Positions 46,403 through 56,195 of a DNA stretch of 64,000 nt are shown piece by piece. The position numbers were made by a program, and so were the translations under genes. The notes beneath the pieces were generated by a model. That model saw nothing but the letters and a program-made list of their open reading frames with translations, was not told the DNA's origin and ran no database searches. The stretch comes from Fischerella sp. JS2 (GTDB lineage: Bacteria > Cyanobacteriota > Cyanobacteriia > Cyanobacteriales > Nostocaceae). The stretch's first letter is position 1, and every line of letters begins with the position of its first letter. The stretch lies in contig NZ_CP135918.1 in the NCBI RefSeq assembly GCF_032393985.1, positions 4,402,001 to 4,466,000 of the forward strand. The letters are read 5' to 3'.

Positions 46403-47467
46403 AGTCATATCATGTCCGCTTGAACACTTATAGTATTCGTTGAGGTCGGTAATGGGTAATTGGTAATGGGAAAAACTGATAGCTAACTTTTCCCTGCAAT
46501 TTGGCGATAGTATTTTGAGTATCTTCTATCCAGGAAGTAAGTTCTTGATCGATGCGATTTTTAAGTTTGTCAAATTGCCAGTGTTTACTCGCAAACATCA
46601 ATTGGCTAGGATAAGCGATCGCTTGTAACTGCTCACTTTACACTTGAGCTTACTTCAGTTTTAGGTAAAGCCTAATGTAGTAAACTTCTAAATTATTCAA
46701 GAATTTCCAAAATAAGATTTATTAAACATCTTTTGATGATTTATGCAAAATATTAGCAAAAAATTACTATTATCTTTATTTTTCATGCTTTCAAAGCTTA
46801 TAGTTGCATATAAATTAAATTGACATTACTTGTGAGTATTAATATCTATATAAAAATCGCTATTAAAGGCAACAAGCACACTAATAACAGAAGGCTCTTC
46901 GAGCAGTAGGTCGTTTTTTCAAAAACTAACTAGGAAACTTCTATAAATCAATATCTGAAATGTCAAATCATTATAAAGTTTTTTAAATCACAAACTTAAT
47001 GAAAAATTCATAAAAGATATAGTTATTCGATTAAATGCATCACAAGCAACAAAAATATGGTAAAAAATAATACTGATTATCATCTAACTTTCAAGCTAAT
47101 ATAAAGATTGTGTAAAGCTTTCTTGATCTAAGTGTCATTCAACTTCAGAAAGACTACATTTTTATTTAAAGACGCAATGAAGCATTGATGAAAAAAGCAT
47201 AAAATTATTTTGCGTGTTTTGGAAAGTAGAAAGCTTGCTCAGTGTATACGCGGGAGCAATCTACTTTTGTGGCTAAGCGTAGATATTTTTTCAAAGTTTC
47301 AAAATATATCCTTAACACGTAATACTACCATCGGAGGAATTCAAAAATCATCAATGTTTTTACATTTGAAAAAATACAGAACTGATGGAAGTAACCAATA
47401 TTTCTTGAGAGTTTGTTGAACTAACAACACCTAATTAATTGCACAATTATTGTGCAGGGTGCATCTC
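46403..47467. other. Gene-poor, AT-rich stretch with gene fragments
   Basis: About 1.06 kb without a complete gene. A minus-strand fragment at about 46432-46640 reads LMFASKHWQFDKLKNRIDQE and LTSWIEDTQNTIAKLQGK and may be the end of a lost gene; its 3' part is STRR sequence. From 46640 to 47440 the DNA is AT-rich. A short plus-strand ORF at 47210-47419 contains NTTIGGIQ, also found near the start of the next gene's protein, and could be a remnant of a glycosyltransferase start. No promoter can be placed with confidence. Confidence 0.5.
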
Positions 47468-48667
47468 ATGCGTAAACCTGTTCTGACAATCTTTTATCAA
47501 TTCAATCCTTGGAATACCACTATTGGTGGAATTCAGACACTGGTCAAAAATTTTATCAAGTACGCTCCCAGTGAATTTGAGGTGCGCCTGGTAGGAACAG
47601 GATGCAGTAGTAACCAACCTGTAGGTAAATGGCAAGAAGCAGAATTAGCTGGTAGGGTAATTAGTTTTCTGCCTTTATTTACATTACAAAATGACAATGT
47701 CAGAAGTTTTATACCTACCACATTGAAGTATACAAGCGCCCTTTTAAGGCATTGCTTTGCTTCAGACTTCATGCATTTTCACAGATTGGAACCAACCTTA
47801 GCAGCCCTGAATTGGTGTGGGGAGAAAACTCTGTTTGTCCATAATGATATTCAGGCACAAATGCAGGCTGCGGGTAACAAGAAGGCGATACTGTGGCGAA
47901 AATTTCCCGCAGCTTATTTTGCCTTAGAAAAATTTTTACTTGGACAGTTCCACCACATTTTGTCATGTAACACTGATGCAGTAGAACTGTACCGACAGCG
48001 TTACCCAAAAATAGCAGAACGTGTAACTTACATCAAAAATTCATTTGACAATGAAATTTTTTGTCCATTGAGTATGGAAGAACGAGAAGCATCAAGATGC
48101 AAACTAGCATCTAATTTAGGGTTAGCTGAGGATACACGTTTTGTGCTATTCGCTGGCAGATTACACCCACAGAAAAACCCGATTTTGTTGGTACGTGCAT
48201 TTGCGACGTTGAACATTGCCAATGTTCATTTACTCTTAGCAGGTGATGGGGAGTTAAAAAATATTGTGCGTGCGGAAATTGAGCGATTAAGCTTATCTGG
48301 GCAAGTAACCATGCTTGGCGCAGTGGGTCAAACAGAAATGGCACAGTTGCATCGTATCAGCAATGTTTTTGTTCTCAGCAGTGCCTACGAAGGTTTACCT
48401 TTAGTGGTGCTTGAGGCACTTGCTTGTGGAACACCTGTGGTTACGACTAGATGCGGTGAAACCCCAAAAATTCTTGCTGCTAATACTGGAGTTGTTTGTG
48501 AAGAACCCACTCCCAAGGGTATAGCAGATGCTTTAAAAAAGGTACTGCTGCATTCAGAGAATTATCCAACTGAGTCTTGTGTACAGGCAGCCAAGCCTTA
48601 TGCTGCACACACTGTCATTCAAGAAGTTTATAGCCAAATGTGGCAACGCTGGAACGAATCAACTTGA
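47468..48667 (+). CDS. Glycosyltransferase family 4
   Basis: About 399 residues from ATG 47468 (MRKPVLTIFYQFNPWNTTIG); an in-frame TTG/GTG 18 bases earlier is less likely. The C-terminal domain has LFAGRLHPQKNPILLVRAFA and the E-x7-E motif in YEGLPLVVLEALACG. It opens the right-hand exopolysaccharide cluster. Sugar donor and acceptor are not known. After it come 268 bp with a dispersed repeat before the next GT4 gene. Confidence 0.93.
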   Translation: MRKPVLTIFYQFNPWNTTIGGIQTLVKNFIKYAPSEFEVRLVGTGCSSNQPVGKWQEAELAGRVISFLPLFTLQNDNVRSFIPTTLKYTSALLRHCFASDFMHFHRLEPTLAALNWCGEKTLFVHNDIQAQMQAAGNKKAILWRKFPAAYFALEKFLLGQFHHILSCNTDAVELYRQRYPKIAERVTYIKNSFDNEIFCPLSMEEREASRCKLASNLGLAEDTRFVLFAGRLHPQKNPILLVRAFATLNIANVHLLLAGDGELKNIVRAEIERLSLSGQVTMLGAVGQTEMAQLHRISNVFVLSSAYEGLPLVVLEALACGTPVVTTRCGETPKILAANTGVVCEEPTPKGIADALKKVLLHSENYPTESCVQAAKPYAAHTVIQEVYSQMWQRWNEST

Positions 48668-48815
48668 AAAAGGCAGAGGGCAGAAGGCAATTAAAGGAGG
48701 ATTGGGACTCCCTTTAATTGAATACCACCAAATCGAAGAGAGGCGTGGGGATCTTAAACCCAAATGGGCAAGGGTACAGAGCATTGATACTTTGGTATAG
48801 AAAAACAAAAACCTT

Positions 48816-48858
48816 TTGCCACGGCGTTCTTTGTTCGCCCGCAGCTTTGCAACCCACG
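48816..48858. repeat. Dispersed repeat, copy 2
   Basis: Segment with GCGTTCTTTGTTCGCCCGCA and GCTTTGCAACCCACG matches the segment at 12518-12567 with a few substitutions. It lies in the gap between two GT4 genes. Confidence 0.6.
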
Positions 48859-48935
48859 CCTCCTCTGCCTTCTGCCTTGCCCCAAGGGAGATAAAAAGGC
48901 TTTAGAGCACAAGGACAACTGATTGGTATGTTGGT

Positions 48936-50108
48936 ATGAAGATTGCCGTTATTGGTGCAAAAGGTCTACCTCCTAAACAGGGTGGTATCGAACATTATTG
49001 TGCAGAAATGTATCCGCGCATGACAGCACAGGGTCACACTGTAGATTTATTTGCCCGCTGTTCCTATACCCAGGCTCCCTGGCTTGTTCATGATGATTTT
49101 CAAGGAGTTCGAGTGATCTCCTTACCTGGTTTGCAAATGAAAGGCGTAGATGCTTTCGTGACCTCAGCATTAAGTGCGATCGCTGCTACTGGAAAGAAAT
49201 ACGATATTATTCATTTTCATGCTCTTGGTCCATCTCTATTTACTGGTTTAGCTAGAATTACCACTGCTGCCAAGGTGGTAGTTACCTGTCAGGGATTAGA
49301 TTGGCAACGCGCCAAGTGGGGTAGTTTTTCCACTCGCTTAATTCATCTGGGCGAGAAAGCAGCAGTACGTTTTGCTGACGGAATCATTGTGGTATCAGAT
49401 GCGCTGAAATCCTACTTTTTACAAACCTATGGTCGAGAGACAATCTACATTCCTAATGCTCCAGCCAGGTATGGTGAGTCAGATCCAAATTTCACCTACG
49501 GAAAGCAGCTAGGTCTTGATTGGGGGCGCTATATCTTGTTTTTAGGCAGAATAGTACCGGAAAAACGTCCCGACTTACTTATCGAAGCCTTCAGCGCCTT
49601 AAAACCGAAGGGATGGAAACTGGTTGTGGCTGGAGGTGTTAGTGATACAAAATCCTTTACCGCAAGCTTATTAGAAAAGATTGCCAGCAATCCTAATATC
49701 ATATTTGCAGGCGAACTCAGGGGTGTTCGTCTGTGGGAAATTGTTCGGGGCGCAGGATTATTTGTTTTGCCTTCTGATTTAGAGGGATTACCTTTAGCAA
49801 TGTTAGAAGCAATGCACGAAGGTACACCAGTCCTGGCAAGCAATATCCCACCCCATCAGCAATTGATTAGTGGGGGACGGGGAATGCTTTTTGAAGCTGG
49901 AAATCTTCATTCTTGTATGCATTCTCTGGATTGGGCAATTCATCACCCAACCCAAATGGCTGCAATGGCTGAGAATGCACAAAGACATGTGCAACTTCAC
50001 TACGGCTGGGATCGCATTACCTCAGAAACCTTAAAACTATATACAACTCTGTTGAACTCACCTGAACTAGTAGTCAATAGTCCAGAGTCAATGGTCAAGA
50101 GTCAATAG
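48936..50108 (+). CDS. Glycosyltransferase family 4, with repeat-encoded C-terminus
   Basis: A 390-residue GT4 of the GlgA-like class: MKIAVIGAKGLPPKQGGIEH at the N-terminus, FLGRIVPEKRPDLLIEAF and the E-x7-E motif in LEGLPLAMLEAMHEG. The last 14 residues (ELVVNSPESMVKSQ) are encoded by STRR-like heptamers (AGTCAAT/GGTCAAT), so the original stop may have been lost by repeat insertion. Followed 84 bp later by the Wzz/BY-kinase gene. Confidence 0.92.
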   Translation: MKIAVIGAKGLPPKQGGIEHYCAEMYPRMTAQGHTVDLFARCSYTQAPWLVHDDFQGVRVISLPGLQMKGVDAFVTSALSAIAATGKKYDIIHFHALGPSLFTGLARITTAAKVVVTCQGLDWQRAKWGSFSTRLIHLGEKAAVRFADGIIVVSDALKSYFLQTYGRETIYIPNAPARYGESDPNFTYGKQLGLDWGRYILFLGRIVPEKRPDLLIEAFSALKPKGWKLVVAGGVSDTKSFTASLLEKIASNPNIIFAGELRGVRLWEIVRGAGLFVLPSDLEGLPLAMLEAMHEGTPVLASNIPPHQQLISGGRGMLFEAGNLHSCMHSLDWAIHHPTQMAAMAENAQRHVQLHYGWDRITSETLKLYTTLLNSPELVVNSPESMVKSQ

Positions 50109-50192
50109 TCAATAGTCATTTGTCATTGTTTATTCCCCTTATCTTGTCCCCCTTGTCTGGTTTGTCTCCCCAATCCCTGATCCCCAACAATT

Positions 50193-52343
50193 ATGGAAAA
50201 AGGCTTGTCATCTTTACCATCTATTTTGAAGCGACGTGCTTTGCCTGCTCTGGTTACATTTGCTGCTGTCATTGGTGGAGCGATCGCCTACCTTCAGATT
50301 ACCCCACGTCTGTATCAGACATCGACGCGACTGATGCTTGATCAAAAGAGGGTAAGCGTTTCGGAATTGGGACGCGACCTGACTCAACTCAGTTCAGGTA
50401 CACCCGGTGGTTCTAACCCCTTAGCTGACCAAGCAGAATTAATCAAGTCGCAACGGGTTCTCCAAAAAGCGTTGACTGAGGTTGCCGGTGAGTCTGGATT
50501 TAGTTCACCGGAAAATGAACTGACAGTCGATCAGCTTAGTCAAGGCTTGAAAGTCAAAATTGTTCCTGCTACCAACATTTTGGAGGTCAGCTATCTCAAT
50601 GAAGACCCTATACTTGCAACCAAAGTCGTCAATGCCGTTTCCAGGGCAATGGTTGAGGATAATACTCAAGTTATCCGTCAAGAAGCTGCTAACGTCCGCA
50701 AATTCTTAGAAAAAAAGGTTCCTGATGCCCGCAAGCGGCTACAGGAAGCTGAGCAGAAGGAAAATAGATATAGACAAAGTAGCGGTATTGTCTCCTTTGA
50801 TGAGCAAACCAAAAGTATAGTGGAGAGCTTAGCTACTTTGGAAGAGCAGGAGAACACTCTTTCAGCTCAACTTCAAGAATTGCGTTCCAAGGAAGCTTCA
50901 TTGCAACAAGTCACCGATGCGAAAGCTCTCAATCAAGCTTATGCAGCTGTACGTGGTGGTCAAGATGAAGAACTCAAAGCCCTACGCAATAAGTTAGCAC
51001 AGATAGAGACTCAGCTAGTTCAAGCTCGTTTATCCTTAACAGATAATCATCCCACTGTCATGAATCTGTTGGGGCAACGCAACGGTTTACGTGCTTTGTA
51101 TCAACAAGGACTAGCTCGTGTATCACCCACAAATCAATCTATCTCTTCTAGTTCTGTCGCAGGGGATCAAATTAGCCAAGACTTGACCTCTCAATTGATT
51201 GTTAATGATGTTGAACGCTTGGCAGTGGAAAACAAGCTAAAAGTTGTGCAAACTAATCGGGCTAACCTCCAGGCTCGTCTGGCACAATTGCCAATCAAAC
51301 AGCAACAGCTGACTCCACTCACACGTCAACGAGAAGAGTCTGCGGAATCTTTAAAGTTACTGCAAAGCAAACTAGAAGAAGCACGAATTGCTGAAGCACA
51401 ACTGGTTGGTAATATCCAGATTATTGAAGCAGCACAACCACCAAACAAACCCTCCTTACCCAACAAAAGAAGCGTATTGGCGATCGCTACTTTATTCGGG
51501 ACTGCTTTAGCTACAGGTATTGTCCTGCTGCTGGAACTGATGGATCACACTTTGAAGGATGCTTCCGAAGCAGAAGAATTACTGAAGTTGCCATTGCTAG
51601 GAGTATTACCGCGTTTACCAAGTCATGCGATCGCTTTGGAGCCATCCGCACGATTTTTAGAGCATGTCGGTTTGGTTGAGCCATACCGTACCCTGTTTAA
51701 AAACCTAGAGTTTCGTAGTCGTGAATCATTGCGATCAATTGTTGTTAGTAGCACCATTACTGGGGAGGGTAAATCTGTAGTTGCCTCACACTTAGCCGTG
51801 ATTTCCGCGATGTTATCTCGACGGACACTGCTGATTGATGCAGACCTGCGTCGTCCCATCCTCCACACATTGTTTAACTTAGCTCCCCAGCCAGGAATTA
51901 CGGATGTGATTGACTCAGAAAGATCCCTAGAAGAAACTGTGCAACAAACTAATATTGCTAACCTCTGTGTCTTAACTTGTGGCGAATTATATGGATATCC
52001 CTCACGGTTGCTAGAGTCAAATGCTATGAGTTCTCTACTAGCAAAAGCAACTCAGCAATACGATTGCATAATTTTAGATACTCCTCCTCTTAGTGCTTGT
52101 GCTGATGCCCAGACATTAGGACGGCAAAGTAATGGAATTCTATTAGTTACACGTCCCGGTTTCACAATAAAGGAAGTTCTAAAAAGAGCAGTATCAGAGT
52201 TAACACATAATCAAATACCAATCATAGGAGTAGTGGTCAATGGCATGACAAACCAGACCGAACAATATTACCGCTACCCCCTGAATAGATATAGATCCCT
52301 ATCATCCAGGTCTATATCCAGCAATGTTACTCGAAACTCTTAA
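50193..52343 (+). CDS. Wzz-like co-polymerase fused to BY-kinase (second copy)
   Basis: A 716-residue protein. N-terminal Wzz region with first membrane helix at about residues 17-35 (PALVTFAAVIGGAIAYL), coiled coils at about 165-400, second helix near 428-447, then the kinase domain. Walker A is ITGEGKSVV near residue 522, Walker A' is LLIDADLRRP, and Walker B is CIILDTPPL. The C-terminus has four tyrosines in QYYRYPLNRYRS. It forms part of the cluster that makes one polysaccharide: GT4, this gene, and polymerase follow directly. It ends 6 bp before the polymerase gene, indicating coupling. Confidence 0.93.
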   Translation: MEKGLSSLPSILKRRALPALVTFAAVIGGAIAYLQITPRLYQTSTRLMLDQKRVSVSELGRDLTQLSSGTPGGSNPLADQAELIKSQRVLQKALTEVAGESGFSSPENELTVDQLSQGLKVKIVPATNILEVSYLNEDPILATKVVNAVSRAMVEDNTQVIRQEAANVRKFLEKKVPDARKRLQEAEQKENRYRQSSGIVSFDEQTKSIVESLATLEEQENTLSAQLQELRSKEASLQQVTDAKALNQAYAAVRGGQDEELKALRNKLAQIETQLVQARLSLTDNHPTVMNLLGQRNGLRALYQQGLARVSPTNQSISSSSVAGDQISQDLTSQLIVNDVERLAVENKLKVVQTNRANLQARLAQLPIKQQQLTPLTRQREESAESLKLLQSKLEEARIAEAQLVGNIQIIEAAQPPNKPSLPNKRSVLAIATLFGTALATGIVLLLELMDHTLKDASEAEELLKLPLLGVLPRLPSHAIALEPSARFLEHVGLVEPYRTLFKNLEFRSRESLRSIVVSSTITGEGKSVVASHLAVISAMLSRRTLLIDADLRRPILHTLFNLAPQPGITDVIDSERSLEETVQQTNIANLCVLTCGELYGYPSRLLESNAMSSLLAKATQQYDCIILDTPPLSACADAQTLGRQSNGILLVTRPGFTIKEVLKRAVSELTHNQIPIIGVVVNGMTNQTEQYYRYPLNRYRSLSSRSISSNVTRNS

Positions 52344-52349
52344 CTAACG

Positions 52350-53771
52350 ATGTTGACTAATCAACGCCCACGTTCCTCTATAGTGTCCCTTTTGATTGGG
52401 TTATCAGGTGTAGGCATTGGCATAGTTGCAGGATTTTTTGCAGGTGCTAAACCCCTGTATCTATATCTACTTCTGGTGGCAATACCTGTAGTTATCTTCT
52501 TCTTTGCCAGGTTTGAGCAAGCTGTTATCGGTTTATTAATCCTGCGTAGCACTCTTGATCCTTGGTCTAGTCAGCAATTACCAGCAGCATTTGCAGTTGG
52601 GCTAGACGCTCTAACTTTGATGTATGTGACGGTGAAGTTGCTAACTGGACAGAGGATGCATACCGATGGATTTTGGTGGTTCTTTGCTGGCTGGGTAGCA
52701 GTACAAGGACTATGGGTGATACTTCTACCTCTGGGAGGATTGGGATTAGATGCTTCGTTGTTGCCAGAAAGCATTCGTGAGTGGATTCGTCTTTTTTCGT
52801 GGCTGATGGTATATCTGCTAGTCACGCAGCTAAAGGATCGACTTCCTCCTGAGAAAGTCATTTCTGGGCTGTTTTTGGCTCTAGTTATACCAGTCACAGT
52901 CGCATTGCTGCAAATATTTATGCCTTCAATCCTACCTCCCTTCCTCGGGGCTGGTGGAGATGATGGTTCTCGCATCAAGGGAAGTATTGGTCACTCTAAT
53001 GGTTTTGTAACCTTTTTGTTGCTATTTATCGGTCTAACCTACTGGAAGTTAAAGCAATCAAGACAATATTTGCCCTGGTTGTTACTGCTGGGTTTACTGG
53101 CTTTTTTGTATGTGAACACTAAAGCTCTGTTTGGTTTGATGATGGTTGCTACTTTTGTTCTGGTTTTGATTGCTCCTCGACTAAATATACCTAACTTCAT
53201 CGGTGGAGCCATATTTTTGGTGCTAGTCATCGGACTATTTGCCAGTACAGAATTTGGACGAGAACGCCTTAGCTCGATCGCTAACACACCGCTATTAAAT
53301 CCAGATATTGATGTGTGGCGGGCAATTCTATTGTCTCAGGGTGATACTAACAGTTTCAACTGGCGGCTTGCCCACTGGAATTTACTTCTCAATGCTTGGC
53401 AACAGTTTCCCATTCTTGGTTATGGTTTGGCAAGCGCCCAAGCAATTGGTAAAGGATTTCTTGCCCACAATGATTACATCCGGGCTTTAGTAGAAGGGGG
53501 AATTGTTGGTTTTGTAACTTTTTTAGTGTTTTTAGGCGTTCAGGGTATACGCATCATTCAATTAATGCAGTCAGCACCTCGTGGAAGTGCAAAGCGTGAC
53601 TTGTGTTCGATTATGTTGGCTCTTTTTCTATCTATACCCGTGGCAATGATTACTGAAAACATTTGGAGTCACACCACTCTCTTTTTCTATTGGATGACTC
53701 TGATGGCAGTAGCTGGTTGGGATTGGAACCAGAGGAATACTGTTTCGGTTAATCCTTCAGGACAGCTTTGA
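52350..53771 (+). CDS. O-antigen ligase/Wzy-type polysaccharide polymerase
   Basis: A 473-residue polytopic protein with about 11 helices. The large loop near residues 325-385 contains NWRLAHWNLLLNAWQQFPIL, then GYGLASAQAIGKGFLAHNDY with IRALVEGGIVGFVTF, which fits the Wzy/WaaL-family HND(Y/F)xxxLVE pattern. It should polymerise repeat units or ligate them at the outer face of the inner membrane. Placement directly after the Wzz/BY-kinase gene supports a polymerase role. ATG 52350 is 6 bp after the previous stop. Confidence 0.88.
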   Translation: MLTNQRPRSSIVSLLIGLSGVGIGIVAGFFAGAKPLYLYLLLVAIPVVIFFFARFEQAVIGLLILRSTLDPWSSQQLPAAFAVGLDALTLMYVTVKLLTGQRMHTDGFWWFFAGWVAVQGLWVILLPLGGLGLDASLLPESIREWIRLFSWLMVYLLVTQLKDRLPPEKVISGLFLALVIPVTVALLQIFMPSILPPFLGAGGDDGSRIKGSIGHSNGFVTFLLLFIGLTYWKLKQSRQYLPWLLLLGLLAFLYVNTKALFGLMMVATFVLVLIAPRLNIPNFIGGAIFLVLVIGLFASTEFGRERLSSIANTPLLNPDIDVWRAILLSQGDTNSFNWRLAHWNLLLNAWQQFPILGYGLASAQAIGKGFLAHNDYIRALVEGGIVGFVTFLVFLGVQGIRIIQLMQSAPRGSAKRDLCSIMLALFLSIPVAMITENIWSHTTLFFYWMTLMAVAGWDWNQRNTVSVNPSGQL

Positions 53772-53821
53772 TCATCATTTCCAAACTAATGTGTATAGTT
53801 ACCTAGTCAGAAAATTTATTT

Positions 53822-54814
53822 ATGAGTACCACAGCGATAACAAATTTTCCTCTCAAATTAACAACAAGTATTCAACAACTGCTTTGCTGTCCAGTTTGTT
53901 ATTCTCCCTTGGCATTAACCCCGTCTCAATTAGAATGCAAAAATTCTCAATGCAGAGCTTGTTTTCCTATCATTAATGGCACACCAATTTTGATTAATGA
54001 AACATCTAGTGTGTTCTCTATTAATGATTTTGTCAATCACAATCATAGTCATCTCAATCCCAAATCTAAGCTAGAAAGATTGCTCATAAATCTGATTCCA
54101 GGAATTAATCTCAATATCACGACAAAAACAAATTATCAAAAATTTATAGAACTTCTACTAGAGCAGAATCAAAATCCTCAGGTTTTAGTAATTGGTGGTA
54201 GTGTAGTGGGTAAAGGTATGGAACCTTTATTATCGGTTCCGGAAATTGAACTAATTGAAACAGATGTGGCTTTTGGTTCTCGTATATCAGTCATCTGTGA
54301 TGCCCATAATCTACCTTTTGAAGCAGACTCATTTGATGGTGTTGTTGTACAAGCTGTCCTTGAACATGTAGTAGATCCAAACCGTTGTGTCGAAGAAATT
54401 TATCGAGTTTTAAAACCTCATGGTTTGGTTTACTCAGAAACTCCGTTTATGCAACAAGTACACTTAGGAAAATATGATTTTACTCGCTTCACTCACTTAG
54501 GACACCGACGTCTGTTCCGTAAATTTGTAGAAATTGATAGTGGTGCAGTATGTGGTCCAGGAATGGCGTTAGCTTGGTCATATCAATATTTTCTTTTGAG
54601 TTTTGTTAGTAGGCCATTAACTAGAGCATTGGTTAAAGCTTTCGCCAGAATAACATTATTTTGGTTAAAGTATTTTGACTACTACCTAATTAATCAGCCT
54701 GGTACATTTGATTCTGCTTCTGGATATTATTTTCTGGGAATGAAAAGTGAGCAAATTTTATCGGATAAAGAGTTGATAACACTCTATAAAGGAACACAGT
54801 CAAGTTCTTTTTAG
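53822..54814 (+). CDS. Methyltransferase with N-terminal Trm112-like zinc ribbon
   Basis: A 330-residue protein. Residues 12-55 have CCPVCYSPL and a second Cys group LECKNSQCRACFPIINGTPI, a Trm112-type metal-binding segment. A class I methyltransferase domain follows: VLVIGGSVVGKGMEPLL (about residue 120), FDGVVVQAVLEHVVDPNRCV, and RVLKPHGLVYSETPFMQQ. It probably modifies a sugar or lipid carrier in the exopolysaccharide cluster, which is inference from position. A start at ATG 53822 (MSTTAITNF) is natural. Confidence 0.87.
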   Translation: MSTTAITNFPLKLTTSIQQLLCCPVCYSPLALTPSQLECKNSQCRACFPIINGTPILINETSSVFSINDFVNHNHSHLNPKSKLERLLINLIPGINLNITTKTNYQKFIELLLEQNQNPQVLVIGGSVVGKGMEPLLSVPEIELIETDVAFGSRISVICDAHNLPFEADSFDGVVVQAVLEHVVDPNRCVEEIYRVLKPHGLVYSETPFMQQVHLGKYDFTRFTHLGHRRLFRKFVEIDSGAVCGPGMALAWSYQYFLLSFVSRPLTRALVKAFARITLFWLKYFDYYLINQPGTFDSASGYYFLGMKSEQILSDKELITLYKGTQSSSF

Positions 54815-54921
54815 AATTTTGACTCTGGAGAATGACATCATAGGGATAAGGCGAGAGTTGGATTAAGGTTTTCAGGATTTATTAGGTCTAATATTTTGAG
54901 CATGGAGCAGGGGATAAATTT

Positions 54922-55995
54922 ATGTCACAAAAAAGACTAAATCTTATTCAGGTATTTCGAGGATTGGCGGCTATGCTTATAGTCCTTGCTCATACAGACC
55001 TTATATTTAATCAGAATCTTAATCAAGATTTTTTGTTTAAAATATTTACCTTTGGAGGCTCTGGCGTAGATTTTTTCTTTGTCTTAAGCGGTTTTATAAT
55101 TTTTTATGTTCATCGATATGAGATTGGCAAACCAAATAAACTTAAATCATTTTTACTCAAACGAATTACACGCATTTACCCACTTTATTGGATAATCTTA
55201 TTGAGTAAAATCTCTGCTTCATTATTTTTCGCCTACAATTCAGATATTAGCCAGCGTAGTATGGGAGAATTTGTCAAAGCTTTTCTCCTCTTTCCTCTAG
55301 ACAGACATATTCTTTCTACGAGTTTTCTGGGAGTTAGCTGGACATTAACCTTTGAAGTTCTATTTTACATTTTGTTTGCGTTGTTAATTGGATTAAAGCC
55401 CAAGCTTGCTAGACCAATAATTATGACTTGGTTGTTAGGAGTAACTTTGAATTTTATTGGTGTAATTGAATTACCTGCAAATAATTTATTTATTCAGTAT
55501 CTTTTTGCAGATTATAATCTTGAGTTTGTGATGGGCTTTCTTGCTGCCTATGTTTTATTAAACTTTTTATTAAAATCAAAGATTAACTGGGAAATGCTTT
55601 TAATCTCTCTAGGAGCCTTTATGTATACCTTGTCAGCTATAAATTATTTCTATAAATTCATAGAAACATCTCCTGTAATGACATTTGGTATTTCTTCAAC
55701 TTTACTTATTCTTGGTGCTACATTATTAGAGTTAAAAAAGACGATCAATATTCCTCATCTACTTTTATATATAGGTAATGCATCATATTCTATCTTTTTA
55801 ATGCACGGTTTTTTCATCAATAATATGACAAAAATATTGAAGAAACTACTACCAGATATTTTTGGCAGTATTTTTATATTAAATATTTTGGGAATAATCA
55901 TTGCCATCATATCTATCATTTGTGGATACATTATTTATGCGTATCTGGAAAAACCCTTGCTCTCAATTTTCAAGCCTAAGGTTGCTACGATTTAG
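54922..55995 (+). CDS. Acyltransferase 3 (OafA/YrhL-like) membrane protein
   Basis: A 357-residue polytopic protein with about ten helices. Family features: QVFRGLAAMLIVLAHTDL (residues 9-26), GGSGVDFFFVLSGFIIF, KRITRIYPLYWIILL. These proteins transfer acetyl or other acyl groups to sugars of surface polysaccharides. Short for the family (no SGNH domain). It sits in the middle of the glycosyltransferase cluster, so it likely decorates that polysaccharide. ATG 54922 follows GGGGATAAATTT, a modest ribosome site. Confidence 0.9.
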   Translation: MSQKRLNLIQVFRGLAAMLIVLAHTDLIFNQNLNQDFLFKIFTFGGSGVDFFFVLSGFIIFYVHRYEIGKPNKLKSFLLKRITRIYPLYWIILLSKISASLFFAYNSDISQRSMGEFVKAFLLFPLDRHILSTSFLGVSWTLTFEVLFYILFALLIGLKPKLARPIIMTWLLGVTLNFIGVIELPANNLFIQYLFADYNLEFVMGFLAAYVLLNFLLKSKINWEMLLISLGAFMYTLSAINYFYKFIETSPVMTFGISSTLLILGATLLELKKTINIPHLLLYIGNASYSIFLMHGFFINNMTKILKKLLPDIFGSIFILNILGIIIAIISIICGYIIYAYLEKPLLSIFKPKVATI

Positions 55996-56079
55996 CAGAA
56001 TCTAGTACTCTGTCCCATTAATTTTACTAGTCAAGCTATTTTCCATTCCTCTTGTTTTTCCTCTTACTTTGCGTTCTAC

Positions 56080-56160
56080 CCTGCGGGTAGACACGAAGTG
56101 GCTTCTGTTCCCTGAAAGGGTTCCCGAAGGGTAAGTAGCCTATGAGCGCGTCTAATGCGT
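56080..56160. repeat. Dispersed repeat with CTATGAGCGCGTCTA
   Basis: The gap between acyltransferase and GT4 genes (56 to 195 bp after 55995) contains CTTTGCGTTCTACC..., GGGTTCCCGAAGGG and CTATGAGCGCGTCTA (56140-56154). The last motif also occurs at 13391-13407 and 37698-37714. No gene. Confidence 0.7.
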
Positions 56161-56195
56161 CCTTTGCGGTTAGTTACTAATGGAGTAATTTAAGG

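Noticed and set aside
47210-47419. 69-residue ORF with NTTIGGIQ upstream of the GT4 gene
   Set aside because: Only an eight-residue match to the GT4 N-terminus; may be a short remnant but too weak to call.
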